DNA of 64,000 bases from Octadecabacter sp. SW4 (GCF_008065155.1 NZ_CP042819.1:1178001-1242000); one strand, 5' to 3'; shown: positions 1-8,952, numbered from the stretch's first letter. Numbers and translations are program-made. The notes: generated from the letters alone by a model not told the origin.

Positions 1-684
1 ACACCCGACGATCTGCATGATTTCGCCCTGGGCTTTAGCCTAAGCGAGGGGATCATCACCGACCTGACCCAGATCGAGAAGTTTGAAATTGTCAAGCATG
101 GTCAAGGGCTTGAGGCGCAAATGTGGCTGTCGGATGATCGTGCCGATGCTTTGGCCGCGCGCCGCCGTTTTATGGCGGGGCCGGTGGGATGTGGCCTGTG
201 CGGGATCGATTCATTGGATCAGGCGCTGCGCGACTTGCCCGCTGTCACCAGCGATCTGACCCTTGCCGCCGATGATATTCCAGCGGCGATGGCAGCCCTG
301 CGTGCCGCCCAGCCATTGCATGACCAGACCCGCGCGGTGCATGCGGCCGGGTTTTATGTGGCGGGGCAGGGGATCGTCGCCGCGCGCGAGGATGTGGGGC
401 GCCACAATGCGCTGGACAAGGTGATCGGCGCGATGGCCCGAGCTGGTGTCAGCGGTGCGGGTGGCGCCATTGCCATTACCAGCCGCGTTTCGGTTGAAAT
501 GGTGCAGAAATGCGCCGTGGCGGGCGCGCCTGTGCTGATCGCGGTCTCTGCGCCAACGTCTTTGGCCGTGCAAACGGCGCTGGATGCCGGTATCACCATT
601 GCCGCGCTCGCCCGCGATGACGCCTTTGAAATATTTACCCATTCTGCCCGTATCAAGACCGGAGCCACGCCACATGTCGCCTGA
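1..684 (+). CDS. fdhD: Formate dehydrogenase accessory sulfurtransferase FdhD (5' end cut by window)
   Basis: The reading frame is open from base 1, so the true start lies upstream. FdhD moves sulfur from the cysteine desulfurase to the molybdenum cofactor of formate dehydrogenase, which makes the enzyme active. Visible signatures are GFSLSEGII near the left edge, the cysteine loop GPVGCGLCGID (CxxC sulfur-carrying pair), DVGRHNALDKV, and SRVSVEMVQKC in the C-terminal half. The next gene, fdsD, overlaps its end by 11 bases. The pair forms the usual tail of an NAD-dependent, cytoplasmic molybdenum formate dehydrogenase operon (fdsGBACD type), whose structural genes would lie to the left. Confidence 0.95.
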   Translation, partial: TPDDLHDFALGFSLSEGIITDLTQIEKFEIVKHGQGLEAQMWLSDDRADALAARRRFMAGPVGCGLCGIDSLDQALRDLPAVTSDLTLAADDIPAAMAALRAAQPLHDQTRAVHAAGFYVAGQGIVAAREDVGRHNALDKVIGAMARAGVSGAGGAIAITSRVSVEMVQKCAVAGAPVLIAVSAPTSLAVQTALDAGITIAALARDDAFEIFTHSARIKTGATPHVA

Positions 685-889
685 AAAAATGGTCATGATG
701 ACCAACCAGATCGCCAGCTTTTTCGCCACGCAGCCCGATGCGGACAAGGCCAGCCGCGTCGCCGACCATCTGCGCGAATTCTGGGAACCGCGCATGCTGG
801 ACCAGCTTTATGCCCATGTGGATGCGGGCGGCGCGGGGTTGTCGCCATTGGCGCTGGAAGGTGCACAGAAGTTGCGCGCCACCGCATAG
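674..889 (+). CDS. fdsD: Formate dehydrogenase delta subunit FdsD
   Basis: A 71-residue protein starting MSPEKMVMMTNQIA, with the family signature FWEPRM followed by HVDAGGAGLSPLA near the C-terminus. FdsD is a small subunit or assembly factor of the soluble NAD-dependent formate dehydrogenase complex. The start at 674 lies inside the end of fdhD, showing translational coupling; an in-frame earlier start at 584 would overlap fdhD by 100 bases and is not needed. This should be the last gene of the formate dehydrogenase operon. Length and motifs fit the family. Confidence 0.92.
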   Translation: MSPEKMVMMTNQIASFFATQPDADKASRVADHLREFWEPRMLDQLYAHVDAGGAGLSPLALEGAQKLRATA

Positions 890-892
890 GGT

Positions 893-910
893 GGGTTAAA
901 ACCCGGGTTT
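893..910. terminator. Palindromic repeat after the formate dehydrogenase operon
   Basis: Just after the fdsD stop lie two interlocked perfect palindromes, GGGTTAAAACCC and AAACCCGGGTTT. They could form a short hairpin ending transcription of the formate dehydrogenase operon, or be a protein-binding site before the next operon. There is no T-run, so a factor-independent terminator is uncertain. Confidence 0.35.
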
Positions 911-981
911 CCCCATATCATCACGCCCTTGTATGCCACCCGCGTGCGCCCTACCGTTCGCCAAAGCTGATCCGAGGCCCG

Positions 982-1917
982 ATGCTCCGACCTTTGCTGA
1001 AATCCGCCGCGCGGCGCTATATGGATGTGACCCTGCGTGCAGGCGCGCGCAACGTGCGTATTGTTGAACGTCCCGGTGCATGGATGCCGCCAGGCGCGCT
1101 GTCCGACCTAAGCGCCGATCTGCGCCATGTGGCGGCGCGGACCCTGACCGGCGCGCTGACCTACGGCGTGTTTTCGGGTGACGCCGATGTCATGAAAGAT
1201 GTCGTTATTACAGTTGTTTACGGTGCGGATGGCACCCCTGTCGCTTTCAATGCCCTTGCCATCATGCAGGTCCAGACCCGCCCGCGCCCGCGCGAGGTAT
1301 TGCACCTTGGTCTTGTGATGATCGACCCTGATGCGCGTCAGGAGGGTCTGGGTTGGGTGCTATATGGGCTGACCTGTTTTCTGATCTTTATCCGCAACCA
1401 GATGCGCCCGCTTTGGGTGTCCAACGTCACGCAGGTGCCTGCGGTCGTCGGCATGGTCAGCACCGTCTTTTCCGATGTCTGGCCGCGTCCCGATGGCGGG
1501 CGTTGCCCCTTGCAGCATCTGCTCTTGGCCCGCGCGATCATGGCCTCCCATCGCCCGGTTTTTGGCGTGGGCAAAGAAGCCGCCTTTGACGAATCCCGCT
1601 TTGTGATCGCGCGCGCCTATACGGGCGGGTCCGATGATCTGCAAAAGACCTGGGATGTGGCTCCCAAACACCGCGACGACAGCTATAACACATTTTGTGC
1701 CGACCAACTGGACTATGGGCGCGGCGATGATCTGCTGCAACTGGGCCGGATGGACACAGCCGCCATGCGCCGCTTTCTGGCACGCGAAGTGCCGCGTGCC
1801 GCCCGGTTCCGCCTGCTGGGTGCGGGCGCGCTTGTCGCTTTGCAACGCCTTGTTTTGCCACTGATTTACTGGTCCGATAGCAAGCGGGACTATGGTATCC
1901 TGCGGGCGCGCGCATGA
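982..1917 (+). CDS. Uncharacterised protein with a GNAT-like acyltransferase core
   Basis: A 311-residue soluble protein that I cannot assign to a named family. The stretch LGLVMIDPDARQEGLGWVLY (about residues 112-131) resembles motif A of GNAT acyltransferases, where a (R/Q)xxGxG-type loop binds acyl-CoA. The start has GAGG eight bases upstream. Its stop overlaps the start of the next gene (ATGA), beginning a run of four overlapping genes, so it is made together with a multi-TM protein and a nitroreductase-like protein. The acyltransferase idea rests on one motif only. Confidence 0.6.
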   Translation: MLRPLLKSAARRYMDVTLRAGARNVRIVERPGAWMPPGALSDLSADLRHVAARTLTGALTYGVFSGDADVMKDVVITVVYGADGTPVAFNALAIMQVQTRPRPREVLHLGLVMIDPDARQEGLGWVLYGLTCFLIFIRNQMRPLWVSNVTQVPAVVGMVSTVFSDVWPRPDGGRCPLQHLLLARAIMASHRPVFGVGKEAAFDESRFVIARAYTGGSDDLQKTWDVAPKHRDDSYNTFCADQLDYGRGDDLLQLGRMDTAAMRRFLAREVPRAARFRLLGAGALVALQRLVLPLIYWSDSKRDYGILRARA

Positions 1918-3107
1918 CCCCTGTCGCCCCCATGATCGGGCAGGTGTTTCTGTCTGTGGCGGCCCTTGGCGGGATTGTGCTGGTTTACGCTGTGCTGCGC
2001 GCGCGCGCCCCGTTTGATCCACTGAACCGCCGGTTTCTGTTTGCCTTGCGTGTGCTTATGCTGATCTTTGCGGGTCGTGCCCTGATCATTTTGACGGGCA
2101 TCGAGGCGTTTCGCTTTGTCGTGCTGCTGGGTGCTGCGCTGGTGCCGCTTGCGGTGCTGCTGTTGAGCGAAGGGCTGCTGCGTTGGCATGCGCCGCGTTG
2201 GGCCAAGCTGATCGTGGGCACGGGCACGGCGCTTTTTGCCGTATTGGCTTTTTGGGTTGGCGACAGCATCGATCCGGCGCGCCTTGCCGGGCTGTTGGCC
2301 TTTCAACTGATCGGCTTTGCCATCGGTGGCTGGCTGGTGCTGACACGCGATCGCACCACCCTCAGCGTGCCGGAAAACCGCGCCGTTGATCGTCTGGCAC
2401 TGTCGCTGGTGTTGCTGGTGCCCCTGGGGGCGACGGATTTCCTGATTGATTATCTGGGGCAGCCTGTGCAGGTCTCGCCCCTTGCGGTATTGTTTCTATG
2501 CTGGCTGGCGATAAGCCTTGCGCGGGCGCAAACCGGCCACGGCGCCCCTCTGCTGGGATTTGGCGCGGCACTGCTTGGCGCGGGCTTTGCGGCGGGGGCC
2601 ATTGCCATTGCTGCCGGTATGGGCTGGCAGGGCGCGCTGTTGACGCTGGCGATTATCGGCGCGACCATGTTGCTGGTGATGATCTACGTCGATACCCGCA
2701 GCCTGCACAGCGACCTGCAAAGCCAGACGTTGCTGCGCCATATGGCCCAGGGCGAAGGCGGCACAGCCACCGAATTCTTGCGCGGGCTGGCCGCGCATCC
2801 GCTGGTGCAGGGGGCTGCCTTTATCGACATCAGCGCCCATGACGATCTGGATGGCCCGGTGCTGGCCCGCATCTTTGCCCGCGCACCCGTCCTGCGTCGC
2901 ATTGATGGCAATCACGCGGGCGCCGAGGCGGAACATATCGCCCATCTTTTCGCCCGCTTCGGCGCAAGCCACTTCCTGTTGGTTGGTGATGCGCCCCTGC
3001 GCCTGCTCGCGCTCTCCTTGCCCGCTATCACCGCAGCACCGCGCACCGAACTGGAACTGGCAGCGCTGCAGCGCATGGCCTGGCTGATGGGGCAGGCGGA
3101 TGCTTGA
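1914..3107 (+). CDS. Multi-spanning membrane protein of unknown function
   Basis: A 397-residue protein with roughly eight hydrophobic segments in the first 260 residues, for example around 8-28, 42-60, 66-86, 98-116, 122-140, 160-178, 195-225 and 235-257. A soluble C-terminal domain of about 140 residues follows, beginning near DTRSLHSDLQSQT, with no motif I recognise. The N-terminal layout recalls sensor-type or lipid-related membrane domains. It overlaps the gene before by 4 bases and the next by 8, so it is co-translated with a GNAT-like protein and an Acg-type nitroreductase. Confidence 0.6.
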   Translation: MTPVAPMIGQVFLSVAALGGIVLVYAVLRARAPFDPLNRRFLFALRVLMLIFAGRALIILTGIEAFRFVVLLGAALVPLAVLLLSEGLLRWHAPRWAKLIVGTGTALFAVLAFWVGDSIDPARLAGLLAFQLIGFAIGGWLVLTRDRTTLSVPENRAVDRLALSLVLLVPLGATDFLIDYLGQPVQVSPLAVLFLCWLAISLARAQTGHGAPLLGFGAALLGAGFAAGAIAIAAGMGWQGALLTLAIIGATMLLVMIYVDTRSLHSDLQSQTLLRHMAQGEGGTATEFLRGLAAHPLVQGAAFIDISAHDDLDGPVLARIFARAPVLRRIDGNHAGAEAEHIAHLFARFGASHFLLVGDAPLRLLALSLPAITAAPRTELELAALQRMAWLMGQADA

Positions 3108-4074
3108 CGGTGCAGTCATTGATCAGGTCGTGACCCGTGCCAGTCTTGCGCCCTCGGTCCATAACACCCAGCCGACCCGTTGGATGTTTACCCAAACCGG
3201 TGCCGACGTCTATTGCGACACGCGCCTGATCCTGCCCCGCGCCGATCCCTCTGGCCACGGGGCCGCGCTGTCGTGCGGCGCGGCGATCGAGGCGGCGGTG
3301 CTGGCGCTATCGGCCCACAAGATCGGCGCAACGGTCACGGACCTTTGGCATCTGGGCCATGACGGGGCCGATCATTTGCGCCTGATTGCCCGCCTGGACC
3401 TGACGGGCAAGGGGGCCGAGGACGGCTTGCACGCCCAGCTTGAACGCCGCTTTACCTGGCGCGGGCTGTTTGATGCGGTCCCTGTCGCGCTGTTTGGCTG
3501 GACCCGTGCGGACACGCGTTTGGTCACTGATGTGCCCGGCCGCGCCTTTTTGGCCGATATCAACGACCGCGCCAGCCTTGCGATCATGCAGTCGGGCCCG
3601 TTTCGCCGCGAGTTGCGCAAGTGGATGCGCCTGCGCCCCAATCACCCGCGCGCGCCCCATGACGGGATGAGCCTTGCCGCCCTGCGCATGACACCCGCCG
3701 AGGGGCGCGGTGCCGGTCTGGCGCTTGGTCCGCTTTGGCCGCTGCTGAACCTGCTTGGGCGCACCAAGACCCTGACAGCCGAAGCCGAGGCGACAAACAC
3801 GGCCCCCGTTATCGCGCTGTTTCACCGCCCCGTCGCCGAAAGCCCTGTGACCAGCGGACGTGCCTATCTGCGGATGTGCCTTGAGGCGGCAAGCCTGGGC
3901 ATGGCGGGTTGGCCGATGGCGGCGATCAGCGATGATGATGCCACGCGGGCCGAAACCTGCGCGCGTTTCGGGATCGGGCCGGATCGACGACTTATACAGG
4001 CAATTCGTTTCGGGCGGGCAGGGGGGGCGGCTCCACCGCGCGCAAGACGGCCCTTGGCAGAGGTGATCTTGTGA
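3100..4074 (+). CDS. Nitroreductase-like protein (Acg-type flavoprotein)
   Basis: A 324-residue protein. The N-terminus (RASLAPSVHNTQPTRW, about residues 9-24) is the hallmark of Acg-like nitroreductases, where this segment takes part in FMN binding. The C-terminal third has GRAYLRMCLEAASLGMAGWP, which matches the helix near the flavin in this superfamily. Such proteins may reduce nitro compounds or quinones or simply hold flavin; the substrate is unknown. It lies in an overlapping operon between a membrane protein and a glycerate kinase. A lone helper role for the two upstream unknown proteins is possible. Confidence 0.75.
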   Translation: MLDGAVIDQVVTRASLAPSVHNTQPTRWMFTQTGADVYCDTRLILPRADPSGHGAALSCGAAIEAAVLALSAHKIGATVTDLWHLGHDGADHLRLIARLDLTGKGAEDGLHAQLERRFTWRGLFDAVPVALFGWTRADTRLVTDVPGRAFLADINDRASLAIMQSGPFRRELRKWMRLRPNHPRAPHDGMSLAALRMTPAEGRGAGLALGPLWPLLNLLGRTKTLTAEAEATNTAPVIALFHRPVAESPVTSGRAYLRMCLEAASLGMAGWPMAAISDDDATRAETCARFGIGPDRRLIQAIRFGRAGGAAPPRARRPLAEVIL

Positions 4075-5273
4075 CGATCGCCGCGCAACGTGCACAAGCC
4101 CGCGCCCTGTTCGATGCAGGTGTGGCCGCCGCCGATCCGGTTGCCGCGACAACGCGCGCCTTGGCACAATCGCCTGTTGCCGCGACCCTGATCGTGGCTG
4201 TCGGCAAGGCGGCGCGTGGCATGGCGCAGGCGGCGATGGCGGCCAGCTCCGATGTGCCCTGCCTGATCGTGACGAATTACGAAAACGCCACCCCGCTGGC
4301 AGGCGCGCAGGTCTTTGCCGCGGGCCACCCCGTGCCCGATGAAAACGGTGCCCGCGCTGCGGATGCGGTGATTGCCGCGCTTGGCAATCTGGGCGTGCAA
4401 GATCATGTGCTGGCGCTGATTTCCGGGGGTGGGTCGGCGTTGTTGCCCGCGCCAGTGGCAGGCGTGTCGCTGGCGGAAAAGGCGGCGGTGAACGATCTGT
4501 TGCTGGGGTCGGGCGCCGACATTATGCAAATGAACCTCGTGCGTCAGCACCTGTCGCGCCTCAAGGGCGGTGGTTTCTTGCGCAGCGCGGCCCCTGTGGT
4601 GGTGACGGCGCTGATCCTGTCGGACGTCATGGGCGACGATCTGCGCGCAGTGGCGTCGGGGCCGACGGTTGCGCCCCTTGGCACGAGAGCGCAGGCGCGC
4701 ACCATACTGCAATCCCTTGATATCTGGGAAAAATGCCCTGCGTCCGTGCGCGCCCACCTGTCGCGCGCCGAGACCACAGTAACCGCTCCAAAGGCCGACA
4801 ATCGCCTGATTGGCGCGAACCCGATCAGCCTGCGTGCGATGGCGGACCATGCGCCAGACGCTCGTGTCATCGCCGACCCCGTCACGGGTGATGTCGCCGC
4901 TGCCGCCCGCAGGATCTGTGACGCCGCCGGTCAAGGCATCACCCTGTGGGGCGGCGAAACCACGGTGCAGTTGCGCGGCACGGGGCGTGGCGGGCGCAAT
5001 CAGGAACTGGCGCTGCGGATCGCGCTTGAGGCGCGCGCGCGGGGCTGGACCGGACCTTGGGTCTGCCTTCAGGGGGGCACGGACGGGCGCGACGGGCCAA
5101 CGGATGCGGCAGGTGGATTGGTCGACAGCGGAACTCTGGATCGGATCAGCGACGTGGCGGGCTTGCTGGCCAATAACGACAGTTACACCGCGCTGGCGCA
5201 GGCGGGTGATCTGTTGATCACCGGGGCGACAGGGACGAATGTTGCTGATCTTGGCGTGTTGATCAGGGGTTAG
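4071..5273 (+). CDS. Glycerate 2-kinase / MOFRL-family protein
   Basis: 400 residues with the MOFRL-family glycerate kinase layout. Visible are VGKAARGMA near residue 45, AGHPVPDENG near 84, LISGGGSALLPAP near 117, LSRLKGGGFLR near 163, and the C-terminal GGTDGRDGPTDAAGG block. The enzyme phosphorylates D-glycerate, usually at the 2-hydroxyl, feeding the serine cycle, photorespiratory or tartrate catabolic routes into glycolysis. Older annotations call this family hydroxypyruvate reductase TtuD. Translation starts at GTG, overlapping the preceding stop (GTGA), with AGAGG upstream. It is the last gene of the four-gene overlapping operon. Confidence 0.9.
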   Translation: MTIAAQRAQARALFDAGVAAADPVAATTRALAQSPVAATLIVAVGKAARGMAQAAMAASSDVPCLIVTNYENATPLAGAQVFAAGHPVPDENGARAADAVIAALGNLGVQDHVLALISGGGSALLPAPVAGVSLAEKAAVNDLLLGSGADIMQMNLVRQHLSRLKGGGFLRSAAPVVVTALILSDVMGDDLRAVASGPTVAPLGTRAQARTILQSLDIWEKCPASVRAHLSRAETTVTAPKADNRLIGANPISLRAMADHAPDARVIADPVTGDVAAAARRICDAAGQGITLWGGETTVQLRGTGRGGRNQELALRIALEARARGWTGPWVCLQGGTDGRDGPTDAAGGLVDSGTLDRISDVAGLLANNDSYTALAQAGDLLITGATGTNVADLGVLIRG

Positions 5274-5973
5274 GCTGCGGCGATACCGCTGCGACAATCG
5301 GGCGGTGGTCGGACGGATGCGGGGCGGGCATCTTTGGTGTCGGCTCCATGCGGACCTGTAACCGGTCGCAATGCGCGATCCGGTCCAGCGGCAAAAGCGG
5401 CAGTACCGATGGAAAGGTGCGCGCGGCGGGCAATATCGTAAAGTCCTGCGCGATCCGGCCCAGCCCGACACGGACCGACCGTTCGTTGAAATCACCGGCG
5501 ATGACGGTTGGCATCGGCGCCAGCGTGGCGATGAAGTCGCGGATATAATCAAGCTGGCGGCGGCGCGAGCGGCGCAGCAGCCCCAGATGCAGCCCGACGA
5601 CACGCAGCGGCCCAAGCGGGCTTTGCAGATCAACGACGATCGCGCCGCGTGGTTCCGCACTGGGCAGATCAAGACGGTGAACGTCCCCTGCGGTGATCTC
5701 GGGGCGCACGAGCAGCGCAATCCCGTGCCAGCCAAGCGAGCGGTCATCGCCCGCCACAGGCACAAGGCCGGTTATATCCTGCAGTAGATCGCGGGGCAGG
5801 GCAGAGGGGCGCGCGCCCATCCGAAAATCAGCCTCTTGCAGGGTGACGATATCGGCCTTGAGTGTCGCAATTGCACGTAGCGTCCGCGCCGGATCGCGGC
5901 GCAAATCCGTACCCAAGCCAGCGCGGATGTTATAGCTTGCAATGCGCAGGGCTGTTTGAAATTCATCATCCAT
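5263..5973 (-). CDS. Endonuclease/exonuclease/phosphatase family protein
   Basis: 236 residues from the start MDDEFQTALRIASYNIRAG. The family motifs are in order: SYNIR (Asn metal ligand), LQEAD (Glu ligand), GLHLGLL, GDFNERS (catalytic Asp-Asn) and SDHRPIV (catalytic Asp-His at the end). Members are Mg-dependent phosphodiesterases acting on DNA or on lipid or phospholipid head groups; the substrate cannot be told here. I chose 5973 rather than the longer frame to 6039 because the longer form would run into the divergent gene at 6018. It converges on, and overlaps by 11 bases, the glycerate kinase gene. Confidence 0.88.
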   Translation of the reverse strand: MDDEFQTALRIASYNIRAGLGTDLRRDPARTLRAIATLKADIVTLQEADFRMGARPSALPRDLLQDITGLVPVAGDDRSLGWHGIALLVRPEITAGDVHRLDLPSAEPRGAIVVDLQSPLGPLRVVGLHLGLLRRSRRRQLDYIRDFIATLAPMPTVIAGDFNERSVRVGLGRIAQDFTILPAARTFPSVLPLLPLDRIAHCDRLQVRMEPTPKMPAPHPSDHRPIVAAVSPQPNP

Positions 5974-5976
5974 GCA

Positions 5977-5988
5977 CCCTATATAGGG
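5977..5988. promoter_or_regulatory. 12-bp palindrome in a 44-base divergent promoter gap
   Basis: The perfect palindrome CCCTATATAGGG occupies much of the short space between the divergent starts at 5973 and 6018. It contains a TATAT core that could serve as a -10 element in either direction or as an operator shared by both genes. Confidence 0.4.
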
Positions 5989-6017
5989 GGCAGTGCCAGC
6001 CAGTTGTAGAGGGGCGC

Positions 6018-6662
6018 ATGCCGCAATCTCGTGATCCACGCGTTGTCCGCCTGTTGCAGGGTATTCTGATCCTCGCGATGGCGGGCGGCGTCTACGAAGG
6101 GCGCTGGTCGATGGTCTTTATCGCGCTCGCCACGCTGGTGCTGACCTTTACGCCACGGCGCTTTGCGCGCTGGCTTGGGGTCGAATTGCCGGCCAGCTTT
6201 GTGGTGGCCATCGTGTTCTTTGTCTTTGCCACGCTGTTTCTGGGCGAGGTGTTCGATTTTTACGAGCGTTATTTCTGGTGGGATATCGCGCTGCATTTTG
6301 GCAGTGCGATGGGGTTTGGCTTGCTGGGATTCCTGTTCATTTTCATGCTTTTCGCAGGCGACAGATATGCCGCCCCGCCTGCCGCAATCGCGGTTCTGTC
6401 ATTCTGTGTAGCCATCGCGATTGGCGTGCAATGGGAAATTTTCGAGTTCGCGATGGATCAGATTTTCGGGCTGAACATGCAGAAATCGGGCCTGATGGAC
6501 ACGATGTATGATCTGATAATCGATACTTTCGGGGCCGCTCTGGGGGCCTTGGCGGGGTATTTTTACCTCAGGGGGCGGCAGTTTGGCGGGCTTGGTGCCA
6601 TGATCGAGCAGTTCATCGCGCGCAATGCCCGGCTTTATCGCAAACTGCGCAAGCGTAAATAA
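6018..6662 (+). CDS. YjdF/DUF2238-like integral membrane protein
   Basis: 214 residues with about six membrane segments. The conserved stretch GVQWEIFEF (about residue 136) followed by QKSGLMDTMYDLIIDTFGA (about 153-171) is the signature I associate with the DUF2238/YjdF family. These proteins have acidic residues within the membrane and unknown function. The start at 6018 has AGAGG seven bases upstream; an in-frame start at 5862 would overlap the divergent gene. It has a basic C-terminal tail (KLRKRK), consistent with a cytoplasmic end. Confidence 0.75.
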   Translation: MPQSRDPRVVRLLQGILILAMAGGVYEGRWSMVFIALATLVLTFTPRRFARWLGVELPASFVVAIVFFVFATLFLGEVFDFYERYFWWDIALHFGSAMGFGLLGFLFIFMLFAGDRYAAPPAAIAVLSFCVAIAIGVQWEIFEFAMDQIFGLNMQKSGLMDTMYDLIIDTFGAALGALAGYFYLRGRQFGGLGAMIEQFIARNARLYRKLRKRK

Positions 6663-6734
6663 GCAGGGGCGTTGGGCTTTTGGTAAGGTTTTGGCCGCAG
6701 GTTGGGGCCGTAAACAACCAGAAGGACAAGCAGA

Positions 6735-7043
6735 ATGCTTACGATTCCTCCCGGCGCGGGTCTCGTCTCGCAGGCCAGCGCACCTACACGCCCGTCGCCG
6801 CCCCACCAAGATGCTGACGGCCCGCCACAACCGGCCGCACGCGAGGCTGAAACCGGCCCGCCACCACCATCCGTCAACCGGATCAGCGGGGCCGATGCCC
6901 AGGCGCTTGTTCAGGGGTTGATTGATGGCAATGCCGCTGCGGAGGCGTCAAATTCCAACGGCGTGTCGCAACGGCTGGTCGCGGATGCACAGGTTGCATA
7001 TGGTGGCGCGGCGGTGAATGTGTCCTTGTCGCAGATGAAATAA
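6735..7043 (+). CDS. Small proline-rich hypothetical protein
   Basis: 102 residues. The first half is rich in Pro, Ala and Ser and looks disordered (TRPSPPHQDADGPPQP). The second half, beginning SGADAQALVQGLIDG, is more ordered. AAGGA lies upstream of the ATG and a strong hairpin follows the stop, so the gene is probably real. There is no signal peptide, membrane segment or recognised domain. It may belong to a lineage-restricted family. Confidence 0.55.
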   Translation: MLTIPPGAGLVSQASAPTRPSPPHQDADGPPQPAAREAETGPPPPSVNRISGADAQALVQGLIDGNAAAEASNSNGVSQRLVADAQVAYGGAAVNVSLSQMK

Positions 7044-7067
7044 GCGCGGGGCGACATTGCCCTGCGC
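7044..7067. terminator. Hairpin between convergent genes
   Basis: A nine-pair stem (GCGCGGGGC against GCCCTGCGC, one G-T wobble) with a 6-base loop fills the 27-base gap between the convergent genes ending at 7043 and 7071. It probably ends transcription from both sides. Confidence 0.6.
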
Positions 7068-7070
7068 GCA

Positions 7071-7556
7071 TCATCCCTTGAAGCTGACAAACCGTCCGGC
7101 CTGAAACAACAGGGGCATGCCGCTGCGAAAGGCCGCCCGTTTGACCCGCCCGATCAGGATCACATGATCACCGGCGTCATGGGATGCTTCGAGCGTGCAT
7201 TCAAAGCGCGCAAGGCAGCCGCTGATCAGCGGGGTGTTGTTGTCATCCAGATCCCAATCCAGCCCGTCAAAGGCCGCCTTGTCACGGGTAAACCCATCGC
7301 AAACCTCGCGTTGATGCCCGTCAAGGACGTGAATGGCGAAATGCGGGGCAGTGGCGAAATAGTCAAAGCGCTTGCTGGATTTGGCCGGTGACCAAAGCAC
7401 CAAAGGCGGATCAAGCGACACACTGGCAAAGCTGTTGGCGGTGATCCCGATGGGGCCATCACCGCTGTCGGTCGTGACCACGGTCACGCCTGTGGCAAAG
7501 GCACCAAGCGCGTCGCGGTAGGCCCGCGGATCGTCCTGTGGCGCAAATCCGTTCAT
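7071..7556 (-). CDS. Flavin reductase domain protein (FMN-binding split barrel)
   Basis: 161 residues from MNGFAPQDDPRAYRDALGAFATGVTVVTT. This matches the start of the HpaC/ActVB-like flavin reductase family, followed by GITANSFASVSLDPPLVLW, which binds FMN, and HVILIGRV near the end. These enzymes reduce FMN or FAD with NAD(P)H and pass it to a partner monooxygenase. No monooxygenase is adjacent. In-frame upstream starts at 7580 and 7640 exist; 7556 fits the family's normal N-terminus. Confidence 0.88.
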   Translation of the reverse strand: MNGFAPQDDPRAYRDALGAFATGVTVVTTDSGDGPIGITANSFASVSLDPPLVLWSPAKSSKRFDYFATAPHFAIHVLDGHQREVCDGFTRDKAAFDGLDWDLDDNNTPLISGCLARFECTLEASHDAGDHVILIGRVKRAAFRSGMPLLFQAGRFVSFKG

Positions 7557-7925
7557 CGTTGCAGTGCCTTTTCCGTCCATTTTGCGAACCTCGGGGCCAA
7601 GAGCCAAAGTGTAAAGCAAAAACCGCGCCTGCCGGTCCAATTTGGGCGTGGTTCACCGGGTATTGATTTGATCGGGCCGCGATGACCGGCCCGATGATCG
7701 TCATTGGGCGTTGAGCTAGGAAGACCATGGCCAAAGGCAAGGCGGTGCGTGTTGATCGCGCCAGGGCTCGGCGCGGGCACCGCAGAGGTGTCTTGCACCC
7801 GCGCCCTTGGATATATCATGCACGGTCCGCGTGGTTCCACGACGATTCCAAATGGTCAGTTTGTCGTTGACATGCCCCCTGCTGGAGCCACTACGACCTT
7901 TCAAAAAAAACAAGGGAAGTCCGCA
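7557..7925. other. Intergenic region between divergent genes
   Basis: About 370 bases separate the divergent flavin reductase and saccharopine-dehydrogenase-like genes. Open frames here are short and lack convincing ribosome sites. I see no recognisable promoter, repeat or RNA structure. Confidence 0.5.
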
Positions 7926-8948
7926 ATGAAGACGCAAAAACCAATCATCGTCGTCGGCGGATATGGGGCCGTTGGACGCTATATCGTCGCTGATCTGCAT
8001 CACATGCTGCCCAAGGCCCGGATCATTGTCGCGGGTCGATCGCTGCCCAAGGCCCAGTCATTTGCCGACACCTTTGATGATCGCGTCACGGCGGCCACTG
8101 TCGATGTGACATCTGAAAGTTCGACCAGTGCCGCTTTTGCGCAATCGTCACTGGTTATCCTCAATACCGAGGCGGGGGCCGAAACTGCGGCACGTATTTG
8201 CATTGAACAGGGGATATCCCTGATTACCGTGGCCGCCAGTGTCCCGCTCATACGCGCCATTGCGACGATGCACCGGGCCGCACGCGCGGGCGATGTTGCG
8301 CTGGTGACCGAGGTCGGACTTGCGCCCGGTCTGCTCAATCTGATGGCGCATCGGATCATGGCGGATCAGCCGGATGCGCGGTTCCTGGACCTTGTCATAC
8401 AGCTTGCGATGGCAGGGGATCATGGCGCCGAGGCGATGGCGTGGACCATTGCGCGCAGCAATGAGGCAGGGCGCGCGATTGCCCTTGCGCCCGCGCTGCC
8501 CAAGATCGGTCGCTGGGTCATCCCGGTTGATTTCGTGGATCGTGAAAAGATGGCTGGCGACCTGAAAGTCGAAACGGTCACATCCTCCCTGGCGCTGATG
8601 CCCGCGTGGTCGTCGCGGGTATTGCCTTACGTGGCCCCGTTTCTGGCAAGGCACCCGCGCCTGCTTGCGAAAATCGCGGGTCCGGTCGATGCCATGTCCC
8701 GTGTCCTGCGCTTGCCGTTTGACAGTTTCAACCTCGTGGTGCGGGCCCGGGCGCAAGACCGCAGCGCGGTGTTGCACCTGCGCGGTCAAAACCAATCGCG
8801 CGTTACGGGGCGGGTCGCAGCGATGACCGCGGCACGGCTGGTGGAACAGCCGCAAAACACGCCGCGCGGCGTTGTCGCCTTGACGGATATCGTCACCTTC
8901 GATGATCTTGGCCCCGCCCTTGAAGATATCGGCTGCACGCTGACATAG
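7926..8948 (+). CDS. Saccharopine dehydrogenase-like NAD(P)-binding protein
   Basis: 340 residues starting MKTQKPIIVVGGYGAVGRYIV, an N-terminal Rossmann fold with a GGYGAVG dinucleotide-binding loop (about residues 11-17). AGRSLPKAQ near 37-45 is the second-strand region that often selects NADP. The remainder resembles the saccharopine-dehydrogenase/trans-acting enoyl reductase group, whose members act on amino acid or lipid substrates; the substrate is unknown. The ATG at 7926 has AGGGAAG eight bases upstream; the longer frame back to 7704 lacks this. A hairpin follows the stop. Confidence 0.75.
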   Translation: MKTQKPIIVVGGYGAVGRYIVADLHHMLPKARIIVAGRSLPKAQSFADTFDDRVTAATVDVTSESSTSAAFAQSSLVILNTEAGAETAARICIEQGISLITVAASVPLIRAIATMHRAARAGDVALVTEVGLAPGLLNLMAHRIMADQPDARFLDLVIQLAMAGDHGAEAMAWTIARSNEAGRAIALAPALPKIGRWVIPVDFVDREKMAGDLKVETVTSSLALMPAWSSRVLPYVAPFLARHPRLLAKIAGPVDAMSRVLRLPFDSFNLVVRARAQDRSAVLHLRGQNQSRVTGRVAAMTAARLVEQPQNTPRGVVALTDIVTFDDLGPALEDIGCTLT

Positions 8949-8952
8949 GCCT

